A DNA stretch of 64,000 bases from Phycisphaerae bacterium (GCA_029260015.1 JAJDEB010000032.1:186001-250000); one strand, 5' to 3'; shown: positions 8,953 through 17,606, counted from the first letter of the stretch. The notes: a model not told the origin generated them from the sequence alone. A program made the numbers and translations.

Positions 8953-9651
8953 TTAGCCGGCTTGCCTGTCACCCGGATCGATTGAGTTGTGTACATCGAT
9001 GTTGCGGTGGTGCCCGCGCATGTCCTCGATGAATCTCTCCAACACTTTCAACCGTGATTCTGCGATTAGACGTGTTGAACCAAATCTGAAAGAGTCCTTG
9101 ATTTTCGCGGTCCAGTACTTGTACTTCTTCTGATTGTCCCACGTTTCGATGACGGCATTGACCGATCGACCATCAAACACCTGCTTGAAGACTTTTGAGC
9201 AGAGTGTCACGATGCTGAATTCGTCGAGGTGGTCCGCTTCGGCGACGATCTGCGCACACGGATGAGTGATGTGATGGTCGCCAAGGACGCGAATGCACTC
9301 AGCCGCCTGGTCAAGAATTTCTTTGTTTGCGACGTGATCCAATCGCTCAAGCATCAACGTTGCCGCCTGTGTGTACTGTATTGCAGACGTGACGGTTTCC
9401 TGAATGGCATTGATCTTGACGTCGCCGGCTTCGTATTGAATGGCCCAGCCGGCATCGTGATAGAGTGCGACAATCGCCAACAACTCTCTGCTTATCTCCT
9501 TGCCCACAAACTCGGCGAGTCCGGGAATTAACAGCGCACTTTCGCAGACGCGATTGGAGTGGTCCCATAGGAGGGTACGCGTCTGCCCATCAGGACTCTT
9601 GAGCGTCAAGTCCTGCTCGGCACACTTGCGGATGGCATCCAGATTGACCAT
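8953..9651 (-). CDS. HD-domain phosphohydrolase family protein
   Basis: A 232-residue protein with the HD-superfamily metal motif: His in LLWDHSNRVCESALLI, then HDAGW at about residues 64-68, then DHHI and a later Asp (EADHLDE). These are the residues that bind divalent metal in nucleotide and signalling phosphohydrolases. There is no signal peptide and no extra domain. Substrate cannot be told from sequence. It is convergent with the HDOD gene and stands alone. The start lacks a clear ribosome site, so the first residues are less sure than the body. Confidence 0.8.
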   Translation of the reverse strand: MVNLDAIRKCAEQDLTLKSPDGQTRTLLWDHSNRVCESALLIPGLAEFVGKEISRELLAIVALYHDAGWAIQYEAGDVKINAIQETVTSAIQYTQAATLMLERLDHVANKEILDQAAECIRVLGDHHITHPCAQIVAEADHLDEFSIVTLCSKVFKQVFDGRSVNAVIETWDNQKKYKYWTAKIKDSFRFGSTRLIAESRLKVLERFIEDMRGHHRNIDVHNSIDPGDRQAG

Positions 9652-10138
9652 TCAAATAACCTGGTTTGCAAAACAAACGGCCTAATGACGTACCTTGATC
9701 AAAGGCATCAACCTTCGATCATGAACATGTTTCGCCCCGACTGTTTTTTACTACGACTTTTATGGCAGACTTGCCCGACCTGCTACACTGCCAACAAAAA
9801 TCTGAATTGAGTTTCGCGAGCGCCGCGTTCACTTCAAGGCACGGAACGATGTGCGTGCCTCCCCCATCCGGTGCCGCCGAAGTTTTTCGTTCCGATGCTT
9901 TCCTTGGTTATGCGCAAATAAGCCGACCCCAGCGCAAGTATAGCAAAATGAAGCTTGGGGTTTCAACAATTCTCAGCGATGACCGGATAACGGTTGCATC
10001 GGTACCTGTCAGTGAAATCGTTGGCACGAACCCAAAGTGTGCAAATTAGCAAATCATCGACGTTTAGATGTTCTGCACGTGCAACGTGGGATAGATTTGT
10101 GTTCCGAATAAATGTTTGCCGCTGAGCTCAACGAGGGC
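9652..10138. other. Intergenic region, nothing recognised
   Basis: About 490 bases separate two minus-strand genes. A 95-codon plus-strand frame at 9762-10049 has no ribosome site and no recognisable protein character, so I do not call it. The promoter of the HD gene should lie at its left edge. Confidence 0.4.
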
Positions 10139-11305
10139 TTAGTCGATCAATTTATAGTAGCAGTTTCGCTTCGCCGGTTGCCAACCCGAATCTCTGATCA
10201 ACTCACGAATATCTTCCTCGGCAAGACAATAGGTCGTGCCGGCTGCGGACACTACGTTCTCTTCCATCATCACCGAGCCCATGTCGTTCGCCCCGTAGAA
10301 GAGCGCGAGTTGACCAATGGTGGGGCCCTGCGTGACCCAGCTCGACTGAACGTTGTCGATGTTGTCGAGAAAGATTCGTGAAAGCGCCAACACGCGCAGA
10401 TACTCAGCCGACCCCGCGAGCATCAAATGTTTGCCATCGGGTAATCCTCGATATTCGGATGGGAATTGTTTCGTTCGGCCCAGTGGTGTGTTGTCCGGTT
10501 GAAATGTCCAGGTGATGTATGCAGTGAACCCACCGGTTTCGTCCTGCAGGTCTCGAATCAATTGCAAGGTTTCAATGCGCTCTTGGATCGTTTCGATGTG
10601 CCCGAACATCATCGTGATGCTCGTGCGCATCCCGATCTGGTGGGCCTGCCGCATGACCTCCAAATACTCAGCCGTGTTGGTTTTACCCTGGCCGATTTTG
10701 TCGCGGACGCGGTCAACAAGAATTTCGCCACCGCCACCGGGAATCGTATCAAGCCCCGCATCCTGAAGTTTCAGAAGTACGTCACGCACCGGCATGTCAA
10801 ACTCTTGATGCAGACCGTGGATTTCGGGCGGGCTGAATGCGTGGGTGTGAACTGTTGGATAATTCTTTTTGATGAATCGCATCAGGTCGAGATACCACTC
10901 GAACCCCAAGAGTTCTTTGGGGACCAACCCGCCTTGCATCAAGACCTGCGTTCCGCCGATGTCGAGCAGTTCTTCGATTTTCTCACCGATCTCGGCGAAC
11001 GATAAAACATATCCTTCGGGCAAGTCGCGCCGTCCGGAATCCATGCCGGGTGGGTCGGCTTTGAAATTGCAAAAAATGCATCGGGCGGTGCAATAGTTTG
11101 AGTAGTTGATGTTGCGATCGACGACGTATGTGCGATACGGTTCAGGGTGCTTCTGCTTGGTGACGCTGTGTGCGAGCCGGCCCAATTCATGTATCGAAAG
11201 ATCGTTGTACATTTGCCACGCGTCGTCAGCGCTGATGCGATTTGTTTGAACCGTTGTCGCTGGGATAACATGCGACTCCGAATTAATTCGGGTTGAAGAA
11301 ATCAT
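10139..11305 (-). CDS. mqnC: Cyclic dehypoxanthinyl futalosine synthase (menaquinone, radical SAM)
   Basis: MqnC is the radical SAM enzyme that closes the ring of dehypoxanthine futalosine in the alternative (futalosine) menaquinone pathway. VDRNINYSNYCTARCIFCNF holds the CX3CX2C motif that binds the 4Fe-4S cluster. QGGLVPKELLGFEWYLDLMR and HAFSPPEIHGL, then DTIPGGGGEILVDRVRDKI, follow the MqnC pattern more closely than its paralogue MqnE. Length 388 is usual. Its start overlaps the end of mqnA by four bases, so the two are one operon. Confidence 0.92.
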   Translation of the reverse strand: MISSTRINSESHVIPATTVQTNRISADDAWQMYNDLSIHELGRLAHSVTKQKHPEPYRTYVVDRNINYSNYCTARCIFCNFKADPPGMDSGRRDLPEGYVLSFAEIGEKIEELLDIGGTQVLMQGGLVPKELLGFEWYLDLMRFIKKNYPTVHTHAFSPPEIHGLHQEFDMPVRDVLLKLQDAGLDTIPGGGGEILVDRVRDKIGQGKTNTAEYLEVMRQAHQIGMRTSITMMFGHIETIQERIETLQLIRDLQDETGGFTAYITWTFQPDNTPLGRTKQFPSEYRGLPDGKHLMLAGSAEYLRVLALSRIFLDNIDNVQSSWVTQGPTIGQLALFYGANDMGSVMMEENVVSAAGTTYCLAEEDIRELIRDSGWQPAKRNCYYKLID

Positions 11306-12108
11306 GCAAACACCAACTCCTGCTTCGCGGGTACGAGTTCGAGTTTTTGGGCTAACGTGACGAATTTTGTCAAGCCTTCCTTATGCCTCGGCGTGATGGT
11401 AAACCGCAGTCGGTGCGTCAGATACCGCTGAGCCAATTCGACGGGCCAACCCAGTCCCGGCCCGACATTGCTGGCGATTCTGTCGGCATTGCGGACGCCG
11501 GCATCGCGCGCCTTAGCGAGCACTGCGTCAAGATGGCCAGTGTCATATTCCTGCTTCGCCGCCCACGCCGCAAACACAAATGGCAAACCGGTCAGCGATT
11601 TCCACGCACCTCCCAAATCCGTTTGAATGTCGAGATGGGGCAGGTGGCTGGTGATGACTTTGTCGCCGATCAGGAGGATAGCGTCGCAGCAGTTGCGGTC
11701 GATGCTGTCGTCAAGTTGCACGATGTTAAGGCGTCTTCCGAATTTTTGCAGCCAGATGACCTGAGCCAACGCCACCGACGTATGCGAGTCGCCATCGACA
11801 TAGAGCGTCTCAACTTCTGATGGGGGGATGTTCGAAAAGACGCGAACCGTGAGGGTTTCTCCGTCGCAACCGATGCATGCGTCCGAAACGATTTTCCATT
11901 TTCGCCCCGGACCCACGAGGTCGATCACCGGGACCAGCGCCACATCGACATCGTTGGCATCCAGCATGGGGGCCAGCGCTGCGGGTACAGCATGGGTCAA
12001 AACGAGATCGGCATCGTCATCGAGCCCCTCGGTCAAAGGTTTGGCGTTCAGATACGATACGACACCAAGTCGATGTTTTTGTGATGAACCGTCGATGAGG
12101 TTGGACAT
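11302..12108 (-). CDS. mqnA: Chorismate dehydratase (futalosine pathway)
   Basis: MqnA dehydrates chorismate to 3-enolpyruvylbenzoate, the first step of the futalosine route. The periplasmic-binding-protein-like fold is shown by RLGVVSYLNAKPLTEGL at the start, DVALVPVIDL and an internal LYVDGDSHTSVALAQV. The ATG at 12108 gives 268 residues. A longer frame reaches 12189, but its extra codons run into a dispersed intergenic repeat and match no part of the family, so it is rejected. The gene is four-base coupled to mqnC. The remaining pathway genes (mqnB, mqnD, mqnE) are not in the window. Confidence 0.92.
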   Translation of the reverse strand: MSNLIDGSSQKHRLGVVSYLNAKPLTEGLDDDADLVLTHAVPAALAPMLDANDVDVALVPVIDLVGPGRKWKIVSDACIGCDGETLTVRVFSNIPPSEVETLYVDGDSHTSVALAQVIWLQKFGRRLNIVQLDDSIDRNCCDAILLIGDKVITSHLPHLDIQTDLGGAWKSLTGLPFVFAAWAAKQEYDTGHLDAVLAKARDAGVRNADRIASNVGPGLGWPVELAQRYLTHRLRFTITPRHKEGLTKFVTLAQKLELVPAKQELVFA

Positions 12109-12146
12109 GAGTAAGTTCCGGTTGCTTCTGCCCGCAGGGCATCTGG

Positions 12147-12270
12147 TGTAGGCCCACGGGTCATCTTGCGGGTTGCGCTCAACTGTCATTCCCGCGAAAG
12201 CGGGAATCCAAGCCCTGCGCGTTACACATCGCTCGTTCTGGACTCCCGCATGCGCGGGAGTGACGACCCA
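12147..12270. repeat. Dispersed palindromic repeat, copy A
   Basis: About 124 bp containing two hairpins: CATTCCCGCGAAAGCGGGAA and ACTCCCGCATGCGCGGGAGT. It begins with TGTAGGCCCACG. An inverted second copy lies at 15377-15500 with the same order of blocks. This is the make-up of REP/MITE-like intergenic repeats; no coding capacity. Confidence 0.85.
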
Positions 12271-12469
12271 TTAGGTGGCCCTTTTATTTTCACCAGATTA
12301 TAAGGATGGTTTGGCCAACTCACCAGCATTTGTGCAGACCGCCGATGCCTTTCAAGTTTTTTGAAAATCGGATCGGGCCAAAACGTGGATTTCATTGACG
12401 GGGATATCTGGCATTGATACTGTTGCCCGGCACGTCGAATCGAGTCCTTGGTATTGGAAGAACCCATCC

Positions 12470-13087
12470 ATGTGGAAACGGAGTCACATTGCAGCCGTTG
12501 CGGTCGCACTCATCTCATTGGCCACGATTTCAACAGGTTGCCACAGACCTGCAGGGCTGTTTGAAATCACCAACTACATCGATGTCGGTGAAACCGAGCA
12601 GTTACACGAAGTTTTTGACGAAGCGTACTACATGACGTCGGATGACGGCAATGTGGATGTGGTGGTGCGGCGGGGGAGTCGAAACGATATCGACGAGTTG
12701 AATCGGCTGACGCAAATTGTTCATATCCGCAGCGTGTTCTCACCGATCGAAGACCGCAACAAGATCGAGAGCTCCATGATCAACGGGGTGGTTGGCTATT
12801 CGATCATCGGGGATTTGGGCGCGGTTTGTTTTCAAGGGGCTGGATTCGCGTCGTTTTCGGAAAATCGCAGCCGCCATACGCTGACCGGCAAGCTTGAACA
12901 ATCCAGCTTGCGACAGGTTCGTCGAATTGGCGAGATTGGTGATATTTTCAATCGAACGCGCCTGTCGGGTAAATTCAAAGCCGTGCGCGACGAGAAAGCC
13001 GTTGTGCGCATTTTAAATGAAATGAACCGATTCCTTGGACCGCAACCGCGCTACGTTCCACCGCCTCCGGGAACAAATCCGTTGTAG
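12470..13087 (+). CDS. Putative lipoprotein, unknown function
   Basis: Encodes 205 residues. The ATG is chosen because GGAAG lies nine bases upstream and the product then opens with a signal sequence (MWKRSHIAAVAVALISLAT) ending in ISTGC, an acceptable though not ideal lipobox. The mature part has mixed alpha/beta character with RLTQIVHIRSVFSP and ends in a Pro-rich tail. I recognise no family. Its stop codon TAG is contributed by the GTAGGGTGGG hairpin that follows. It is probably anchored to a membrane facing the periplasm-like space. Confidence 0.7.
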   Translation: MWKRSHIAAVAVALISLATISTGCHRPAGLFEITNYIDVGETEQLHEVFDEAYYMTSDDGNVDVVVRRGSRNDIDELNRLTQIVHIRSVFSPIEDRNKIESSMINGVVGYSIIGDLGAVCFQGAGFASFSENRSRHTLTGKLEQSSLRQVRRIGEIGDIFNRTRLSGKFKAVRDEKAVVRILNEMNRFLGPQPRYVPPPPGTNPL

Positions 13088-13148
13088 GGTGGGCCGAGCC
13101 CGCCTTGATGCAATTCGCTCGAACGGTGGTGGGCACGGCCCACCCTAC
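13084..13148. repeat. GTAGGGTGGG inverted repeat, copy 1
   Basis: Arms of 20 bp with two mismatches around a 25-base loop, between two convergent genes. The TAG in its first arm is the stop codon of the plus-strand gene. Probably works as a two-way terminator; see copies at 18829 and 24926. Confidence 0.88.
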
Positions 13149-13156
13149 ATTCATGC

Positions 13157-13384
13157 CTACAAATGGTCGCCGGTATCAATATCAAGCGGGGCATGATGAT
13201 GTTCGCTTGGCTTGCTTTCGGAGAAAATGCGCACGATGCAGAAAATCAACAACGCTGTGACCATCGCAATACTGCCCAGCATCATCGCCCAGCCACCGGT
13301 TGTCAGCCCGGTGATTTCCTGTTCCGAACCATCGGCAAGCAACTGCATCAGCAGTATTTGAATTGGCCCCATTTGCAAGTGCAT
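13157..13384 (-). CDS. Putative small subunit of NSS transporter
   Basis: Encodes 75 residues with one membrane helix (GWAMMLGSIAMVTALLIFCI, residues about 31-50) and a His/Asp-rich cytoplasmic tail. It starts three bases after the stop of the NSS symporter gene and is read in the same direction, so it is almost surely co-translated. Short one-helix partners of this kind (MetS with MetP) are known to be needed by some bacterial NSS transporters. The sequence itself is too short to prove that relationship; gene order is the main evidence. Confidence 0.7.
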   Translation of the reverse strand: MHLQMGPIQILLMQLLADGSEQEITGLTTGGWAMMLGSIAMVTALLIFCIVRIFSESKPSEHHHAPLDIDTGDHL

Positions 13385-13387
13385 CCC

Positions 13388-15178
13388 TTATGCCTCCAGC
13401 AAATTCTGCGTGTGTTCCGCATGGGCGATCGTTCTGCCAATACGATTGCGACACGCGATATCGATAGCCGCAGTAATAATGATAAACAGCAAACCCACCC
13501 CGACAATGCTGAATCGTGCGATGTTTGCATTGAGTCTGGCGCCCGCGATCTTCACTTTGATCTCTTCTGATGGTTGTGTGTACCATTCGGGCCTCTTGGC
13601 CGTTGGCTTCAATTGAATCTCGTGTACGCGGGCGATTTTTTCTTTGGGGCCGTCCTCACCTTTAAACTCATCAGGGAATTGTGTAACGAGTGCGGCTTCG
13701 ATGCCCTTGAAATCCGGGCTCATGCTGCGGATGCGATCAGGTGCATTGTAGTAGCACCACATGCTTAGCACCGCGATCAGGAACGTCGGTGTCACATACT
13801 TGACCATGTATGGCATGAATCGCGGCAACTCGAAATCGGATCCTCGATTCGCCTCTTTCACGCCACGTTCTGCGCCAATGACCCAACCGAATATCAATAC
13901 CTGCGCCAATCCGGCAACAATCATCATGAATTCGCAGGCAAAGTCAGTGAAGTCCAAGGCTTGGGCATTGATACTGAAATACATCACCAGCGACGCACCA
14001 GCTGCCGTGATTATTGCGAGCAATGTCACGCTTACCGGGCGGCGCAATCCGAAACCATCTTCCAAGAATGCGATCGCCGGCTGCAACATGCTTAGTGAAC
14101 TGGTTACTGCCGCCAAGAACAACAGTCCAAACCACATTCCGCCGAAGAAATTCCCGCCAAACGGCATCAAGTGCATGATCGCCGGCACGGTAAAGAACCC
14201 GACTTGAAACGTGCTTTCCGGCGTGTGTGATGAACCGAGGAACAGGAACGCGGCTGGCACGACGATCAAACCGCCCAGGACGACTTCGCAGAATTCGTTA
14301 GCGCTTGACGCACTGAGCGATGTCAAAACCACATCGTCGCTCGGTTTAAGATAACTCGAATAGCACAGTATCAAGCCGAACCCTACGCTTAGGCTGAAGA
14401 AAATCTGACCCGCCGCACGCAACCATACTTCCGGATTCTTGAGCAGTTCCCACTTCGGGTTCCACATGAATCCCAATCCGGAACCGATGTTGACGAGGGT
14501 GAGGACTCGGACCAGCACGATAACCGCGCATCCGATCAATAGCGGCATCGCGAATTTGCAGAATGTCTCAATGCCTCGTGTGACACCACGATAAATGATG
14601 ACGAAATTGACGAGAAAGCACGCAATGACGTACCAGAACATGCTGGACGAATACATCGCCCCGTTTTCATTCAGCGCGAATTGTTCAACTGCATACGCTA
14701 CGGATGCTCCAGCAACCGCGTCATTGTATTCAGCAGTACCGCGGGTTAGTCCTTCAACCGCAGTGCCAATGTGTGAGTCAAACCCACCCGTGAAATACGC
14801 AATCGAATAGCGCAGGCAGAGCGCTTCAAGCAGGACGTAATACATGTACACGACAACGGGAACGAGCAATGTCAGCGCTCCGACGCCCTTGGCCGGTGCT
14901 TTGCGCCAGATCGCGTAGAGAATGCCTGCCCCGTTGTTTTGGCCGTAGCGCCCACCGAGTCGGCCCATCGTCCATTCGCACCAGACGATCGGTACGCCCA
15001 GGACCAGGAAGCTGATGATGTACGGCACCATGAATGCACCGCCACCGTTGTTGACGGCTGTCCCGGGGAATCGCAGGAAGTTTCCAAGCCCAACTGCCGA
15101 CCCTGCCACAGCCAGGATCACGCCAGTCTTAGAACCCCAACTTTCTTTGGTCTGATTTTGCAGGTCCGGATCGCTCAT
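13388..15178 (-). CDS. Sodium:neurotransmitter symporter (NSS/SNF) family transporter
   Basis: An inner-membrane transporter that couples Na+ entry to amino acid uptake, LeuT fold. The TM1 sodium/substrate signature is clear: GVILAVAGSAVGLGNFLRFP, followed by NNGGGAFMVPYIISFLVLGV. Around 11-12 membrane helices can be followed. At 596 residues it is longer than LeuT (about 510); the surplus is an extramembrane stretch between the last helices (about residues 465-550, rich in charged residues) before a final helix. Substrate is not predictable. A short one-helix protein follows directly, as in MetP/MetS pairs. Confidence 0.93.
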   Translation of the reverse strand: MSDPDLQNQTKESWGSKTGVILAVAGSAVGLGNFLRFPGTAVNNGGGAFMVPYIISFLVLGVPIVWCEWTMGRLGGRYGQNNGAGILYAIWRKAPAKGVGALTLLVPVVVYMYYVLLEALCLRYSIAYFTGGFDSHIGTAVEGLTRGTAEYNDAVAGASVAYAVEQFALNENGAMYSSSMFWYVIACFLVNFVIIYRGVTRGIETFCKFAMPLLIGCAVIVLVRVLTLVNIGSGLGFMWNPKWELLKNPEVWLRAAGQIFFSLSVGFGLILCYSSYLKPSDDVVLTSLSASSANEFCEVVLGGLIVVPAAFLFLGSSHTPESTFQVGFFTVPAIMHLMPFGGNFFGGMWFGLLFLAAVTSSLSMLQPAIAFLEDGFGLRRPVSVTLLAIITAAGASLVMYFSINAQALDFTDFACEFMMIVAGLAQVLIFGWVIGAERGVKEANRGSDFELPRFMPYMVKYVTPTFLIAVLSMWCYYNAPDRIRSMSPDFKGIEAALVTQFPDEFKGEDGPKEKIARVHEIQLKPTAKRPEWYTQPSEEIKVKIAGARLNANIARFSIVGVGLLFIIITAAIDIACRNRIGRTIAHAEHTQNLLEA

Positions 15179-15376
15179 AAGCTATTCAACCGAAGGTCGG
15201 CGCGACGAATAATCCCGTCGCGTCGAACGATGCCTGTTGCGAATCGAAATCGTAAGTTGCCGAGTGGATAGCCCACAAATGCGTCGAATGCAAGTAAAAT
15301 TGGCGAAGATCGGGTTGTTGGAATCTTCGACAGACCGTTTCAGTCTGTGATAGAGTGCCCGACTTTGGACGTCTAG

Positions 15377-15500
15377 TGGTTCGTCACTCCCGCGCATGCG
15401 GGAGGCCAGAAGGAGCGACAGGTAACGGGATGGGCGTGGATTCCCGCGTTCGCGTGAATGACGGTGGTAGGCTACCCACAAGATGATGCGTGGGCCTACA
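15377..15500. repeat. Dispersed palindromic repeat, copy B (inverted relative to copy A)
   Basis: The reverse complement matches copy A at 12147-12270 block by block: TGTAGGCCCACG, CATTC-CGCG-CGGGAATCCA hairpin, then CTCCCGCATGCGCGGGAGTG. It lies in the 395-base gap upstream of the NSS gene. The left part of that gap (15179-15376) should hold the NSS promoter; I see no gene. Confidence 0.85.
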
Positions 15501-15574
15501 TCGGCGGGGGCAGAATCTCTTCTATGGATAGAGCCTAGGTGAAACGGAATTCATTTTTCACATCCAAAGCGTGA

Positions 15575-16054
15575 TTGATTATTTTTGCGGCTGTGATGTG
15601 TGGTTGGGGTATCCATGCCGGCCCGCGTCTGGGCGACCACGAAAGCATCAACGCACAATGTGCCCGCCAGGCGATCGCAGCCGTACTCAACGTGTTGGCA
15701 ATTGCGGGGATCGGACGGTGCATGTTTGGCGACCGGGCGGGGCGGCTGGCTGGGTTCATGGCAGCCGTCAGTGTCGCGACGATTTTAATTCAGCCACAGC
15801 GCCCTGATCGAAATGACCTTGACGCTGTTTATCACGTTGTTCTTTGCGTGCTTCTGGCGAGCGTGCGAAGAGCCGAAAATCAGCGGGACATGGTTACGTC
15901 GGGACCGCGCACGTTTTTCTTGATGGATGCTCAGCGGTTTGATTATCTGCAAAGCGACCTCGATATTCCGTGGGTCGAGTTGGCCCGCGTGAAGCCTACC
16001 AAGAAGAAGAGCGGCAATAGCTGCGTCATCTTTGGGCGCGAGCAGCAAGGTTGA
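15575..16054 (+). pseudogene. Remnant of ArnT/GT39-like membrane glycosyltransferase
   Basis: Pieces of one protein appear in two frames. Frame one gives GPRLGDHESINAQCARQ, the loop carrying the catalytic-type Asp-His/Glu of PMT/ArnT-like glycosyltransferases, and a helix (LAGFMAAVSVATILIQ). From 15801 the next frame gives ALIEMTLTLFITLFFACFWR and EEPKISGTWLRRD, which reads as the continuing family sequence, until a stop at 15921. Frame one then resumes with FFLMDAQRFDYLQSDLDIPW and runs to 16054, which looks like a family C-terminus. The whole is about 160 codons against 500-600 in intact enzymes, so frameshifts and internal deletion have destroyed it. Confidence 0.72.
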
Positions 16055-16196
16055 ATGGATGCAACTTGACTGACGTGTTTTTGCGTCGATGATGCCTTGT
16101 AAGGATGACGTTCGAAGCATAACAAAATTCGTACGCCCGGGTGCTGCTTTGCAACCGGGCTGCGAAGCATTCTACTTTTTGAGAGGAGATTCTCAG

Positions 16197-16667
16197 ATGA
16201 AGCAACAAATGATGGCGTTATTGACCGTGGGGTGTGTGGTCGCCGCGACGACGATGGTCGTTTTCAATGTTCGCACACCAGTTGCAGACGCCCATTGCCA
16301 GGTGCCATGCGGAATTTACGACGACGCAGCCCGTATCACCCGCATGAAAGAAGATGCCGCCACAATCGAAAAGGCGATCGCCAATATCAATCAGCTCGCT
16401 GGCCAGCACGATTCCCAGGCGTTTAACCAAGCCGCTCGCTGGGTGATGACGAAAGAAGACCACGCCTCGCACATCATCGAAGTGATTTCGGAATATTTCA
16501 TGGCCCAACGCGTCAAGCCGGTGGCCAAGGGTGCCGATGGACACGACGCATACGTCGATGCACTGACGAAGTACCATGCGGTGATGGTCGCTGCGATGAA
16601 GACCAAACAGCAGAGCAACCAAGCCGCCGCCGACGCTTTGAAAAGCGCGATCGAAGCGCTGCCCTAA
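16197..16667 (+). CDS. sodN: Nickel superoxide dismutase with signal peptide
   Basis: Ni-SOD converts superoxide to oxygen and hydrogen peroxide. The diagnostic nickel hook HCQVPCGIYDD is present (HCxxPCGxY), giving His1, Cys2 and Cys6 as metal ligands in the mature enzyme. Here the hook follows directly on a signal peptide (MKQQMMALLTVGCVVAATT, ending PVADA), so cleavage after ADA would create the required free N-terminal His without the SodX protease used by streptomycetes. The mature part is about 125 residues, helical, as expected. GAGGAG precedes the ATG. No sodX is nearby. Probable location is outside the cytoplasmic membrane. A terminator hairpin follows. Confidence 0.93.
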   Translation: MKQQMMALLTVGCVVAATTMVVFNVRTPVADAHCQVPCGIYDDAARITRMKEDAATIEKAIANINQLAGQHDSQAFNQAARWVMTKEDHASHIIEVISEYFMAQRVKPVAKGADGHDAYVDALTKYHAVMVAAMKTKQQSNQAAADALKSAIEALP

Positions 16668-16702
16668 ACCACCCTCGCCCAATGTTGACATGACAAAAAA
16701 GA

Positions 16703-16744
16703 AAACCGCGACATGAACCGTTCAACTCGGTCATGTCGCGGTTT
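16703..16744. terminator. Bidirectional terminator hairpin after sodN
   Basis: A 14-bp perfect inverted repeat (AAACCGCGACATGA and its complement) with a 14-base loop, flanked by A-runs on the left and T-rich sequence on the right. It lies between convergent sodN and the PEP-CTERM gene and can serve both. Confidence 0.88.
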
Positions 16745-16766
16745 GTTTGTATGTGCTATTTTCGAA

Positions 16767-17438
16767 CTACGCGCGTTTTGCACGGCGACGAAGTGCCGTC
16801 ATCGCACCGATCGCAAGCAATCCAAGCGTGGCGGGTTCCGGGGTGGCTGTGATATTGTCGATACCCATTTGCCCGACAATATTCGGCGCCGCACCAACAT
16901 CTTGCGGTGCACCGGGTTGATGGCGGAACAGAAACGTCTGAACGCTTGAAAGTGCAGTCGTCACGCTGGGCGTGGTGCCACCGACCAGGGTCATGCCTGC
17001 GGGAGACAAATCAAAGACGACATGAATCCAGGCGCCGCCGGTCGGAATCGTAATCGAAGATGTCGACGTGTAACGGGATGCGAATCCAGTTTCGACGACG
17101 AATGCGCGAAGTTCGAGTGGGTCCGGTCCAAAGTTGGCGACGTCGGCTTCAACGGAGGTGATGCCTGCAGCCGTCAAATCGCCAATCCATTGATCTTCAT
17201 TCTTGGACCCAACCGGTTTGGTTCCAGTCGACGACAATTCCAAATATTGATCGCCAGCGCCCGCCGGTCCGCCCGTTGCAATGTTGGTTGGACTCGAACC
17301 GCCAGCCCATGACTGCGTGGTTCCGTCCTGGAAATCGTCAACGCTGCCGAGCGAGACAGTCGCATTCGCATTTGCGGTGACAAACATCGTACCGACAAAC
17401 GCTGCTGCATAGGCAAACGACGTGACATGACGCTTCAT
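16767..17438 (-). CDS. PEP-CTERM sorted exported protein
   Basis: A 223-residue secreted protein. The signal peptide is MKRHVTSFAYAAAFVGTMFV ending near ANA, and the C-terminus carries the PEP-CTERM signal: TPEPATLGLLAIGAMTALRR followed by basic residues. This tail is cut and sorted by an exosortase in planctomycetes and other bacteria with exopolysaccharide. The middle is Gly/Thr/Ser-rich, probably beta-sandwich, with no enzyme motif. The ATG at 17438 is chosen for the GGGGAA site and signal peptide; the frame upstream is not family-like. A terminator-like hairpin lies in its leader. Confidence 0.88.
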   Translation of the reverse strand: MKRHVTSFAYAAAFVGTMFVTANANATVSLGSVDDFQDGTTQSWAGGSSPTNIATGGPAGAGDQYLELSSTGTKPVGSKNEDQWIGDLTAAGITSVEADVANFGPDPLELRAFVVETGFASRYTSTSSITIPTGGAWIHVVFDLSPAGMTLVGGTTPSVTTALSSVQTFLFRHQPGAPQDVGAAPNIVGQMGIDNITATPEPATLGLLAIGAMTALRRRAKRA

Positions 17439-17564
17439 TGGTTTTCCCCTGTTTCCTCTAGAGAGTTGTTTCCTAAAGAGAGCTGCATCCAGCGAAATAT
17501 TTTTGCAACCCGCCTTCATCTGAAGGCACCGATGCCCGGCTACAAAAAACCCGGATACAAAAAA

Positions 17565-17606
17565 AGAGACACACCCCACCTGGCGCTTTGCCCGGTGAAT
17601 GTCTCT
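17565..17606 (-). terminator. Intrinsic terminator-like hairpin in leader of PEP-CTERM gene
   Basis: On the minus strand AGAGACA-TT-CACC pairs with GGTG-TGTCTCT around a GC-rich apical hairpin, and seven T follow immediately. It lies about 130 bases upstream of the PEP-CTERM start codon, where no minus-strand gene ends. An attenuator or the end of a small RNA are the two readings. Confidence 0.6.

Noticed and set aside
9762..10049. A 95-codon plus-strand reading frame between the HD gene and mqnC
   Set aside because: No ribosome-binding site and no protein-like pattern.
12109..12189. N-terminal extension of mqnA
   Set aside because: It runs into the dispersed repeat and does not resemble the family; the ATG at 12108 fits better.
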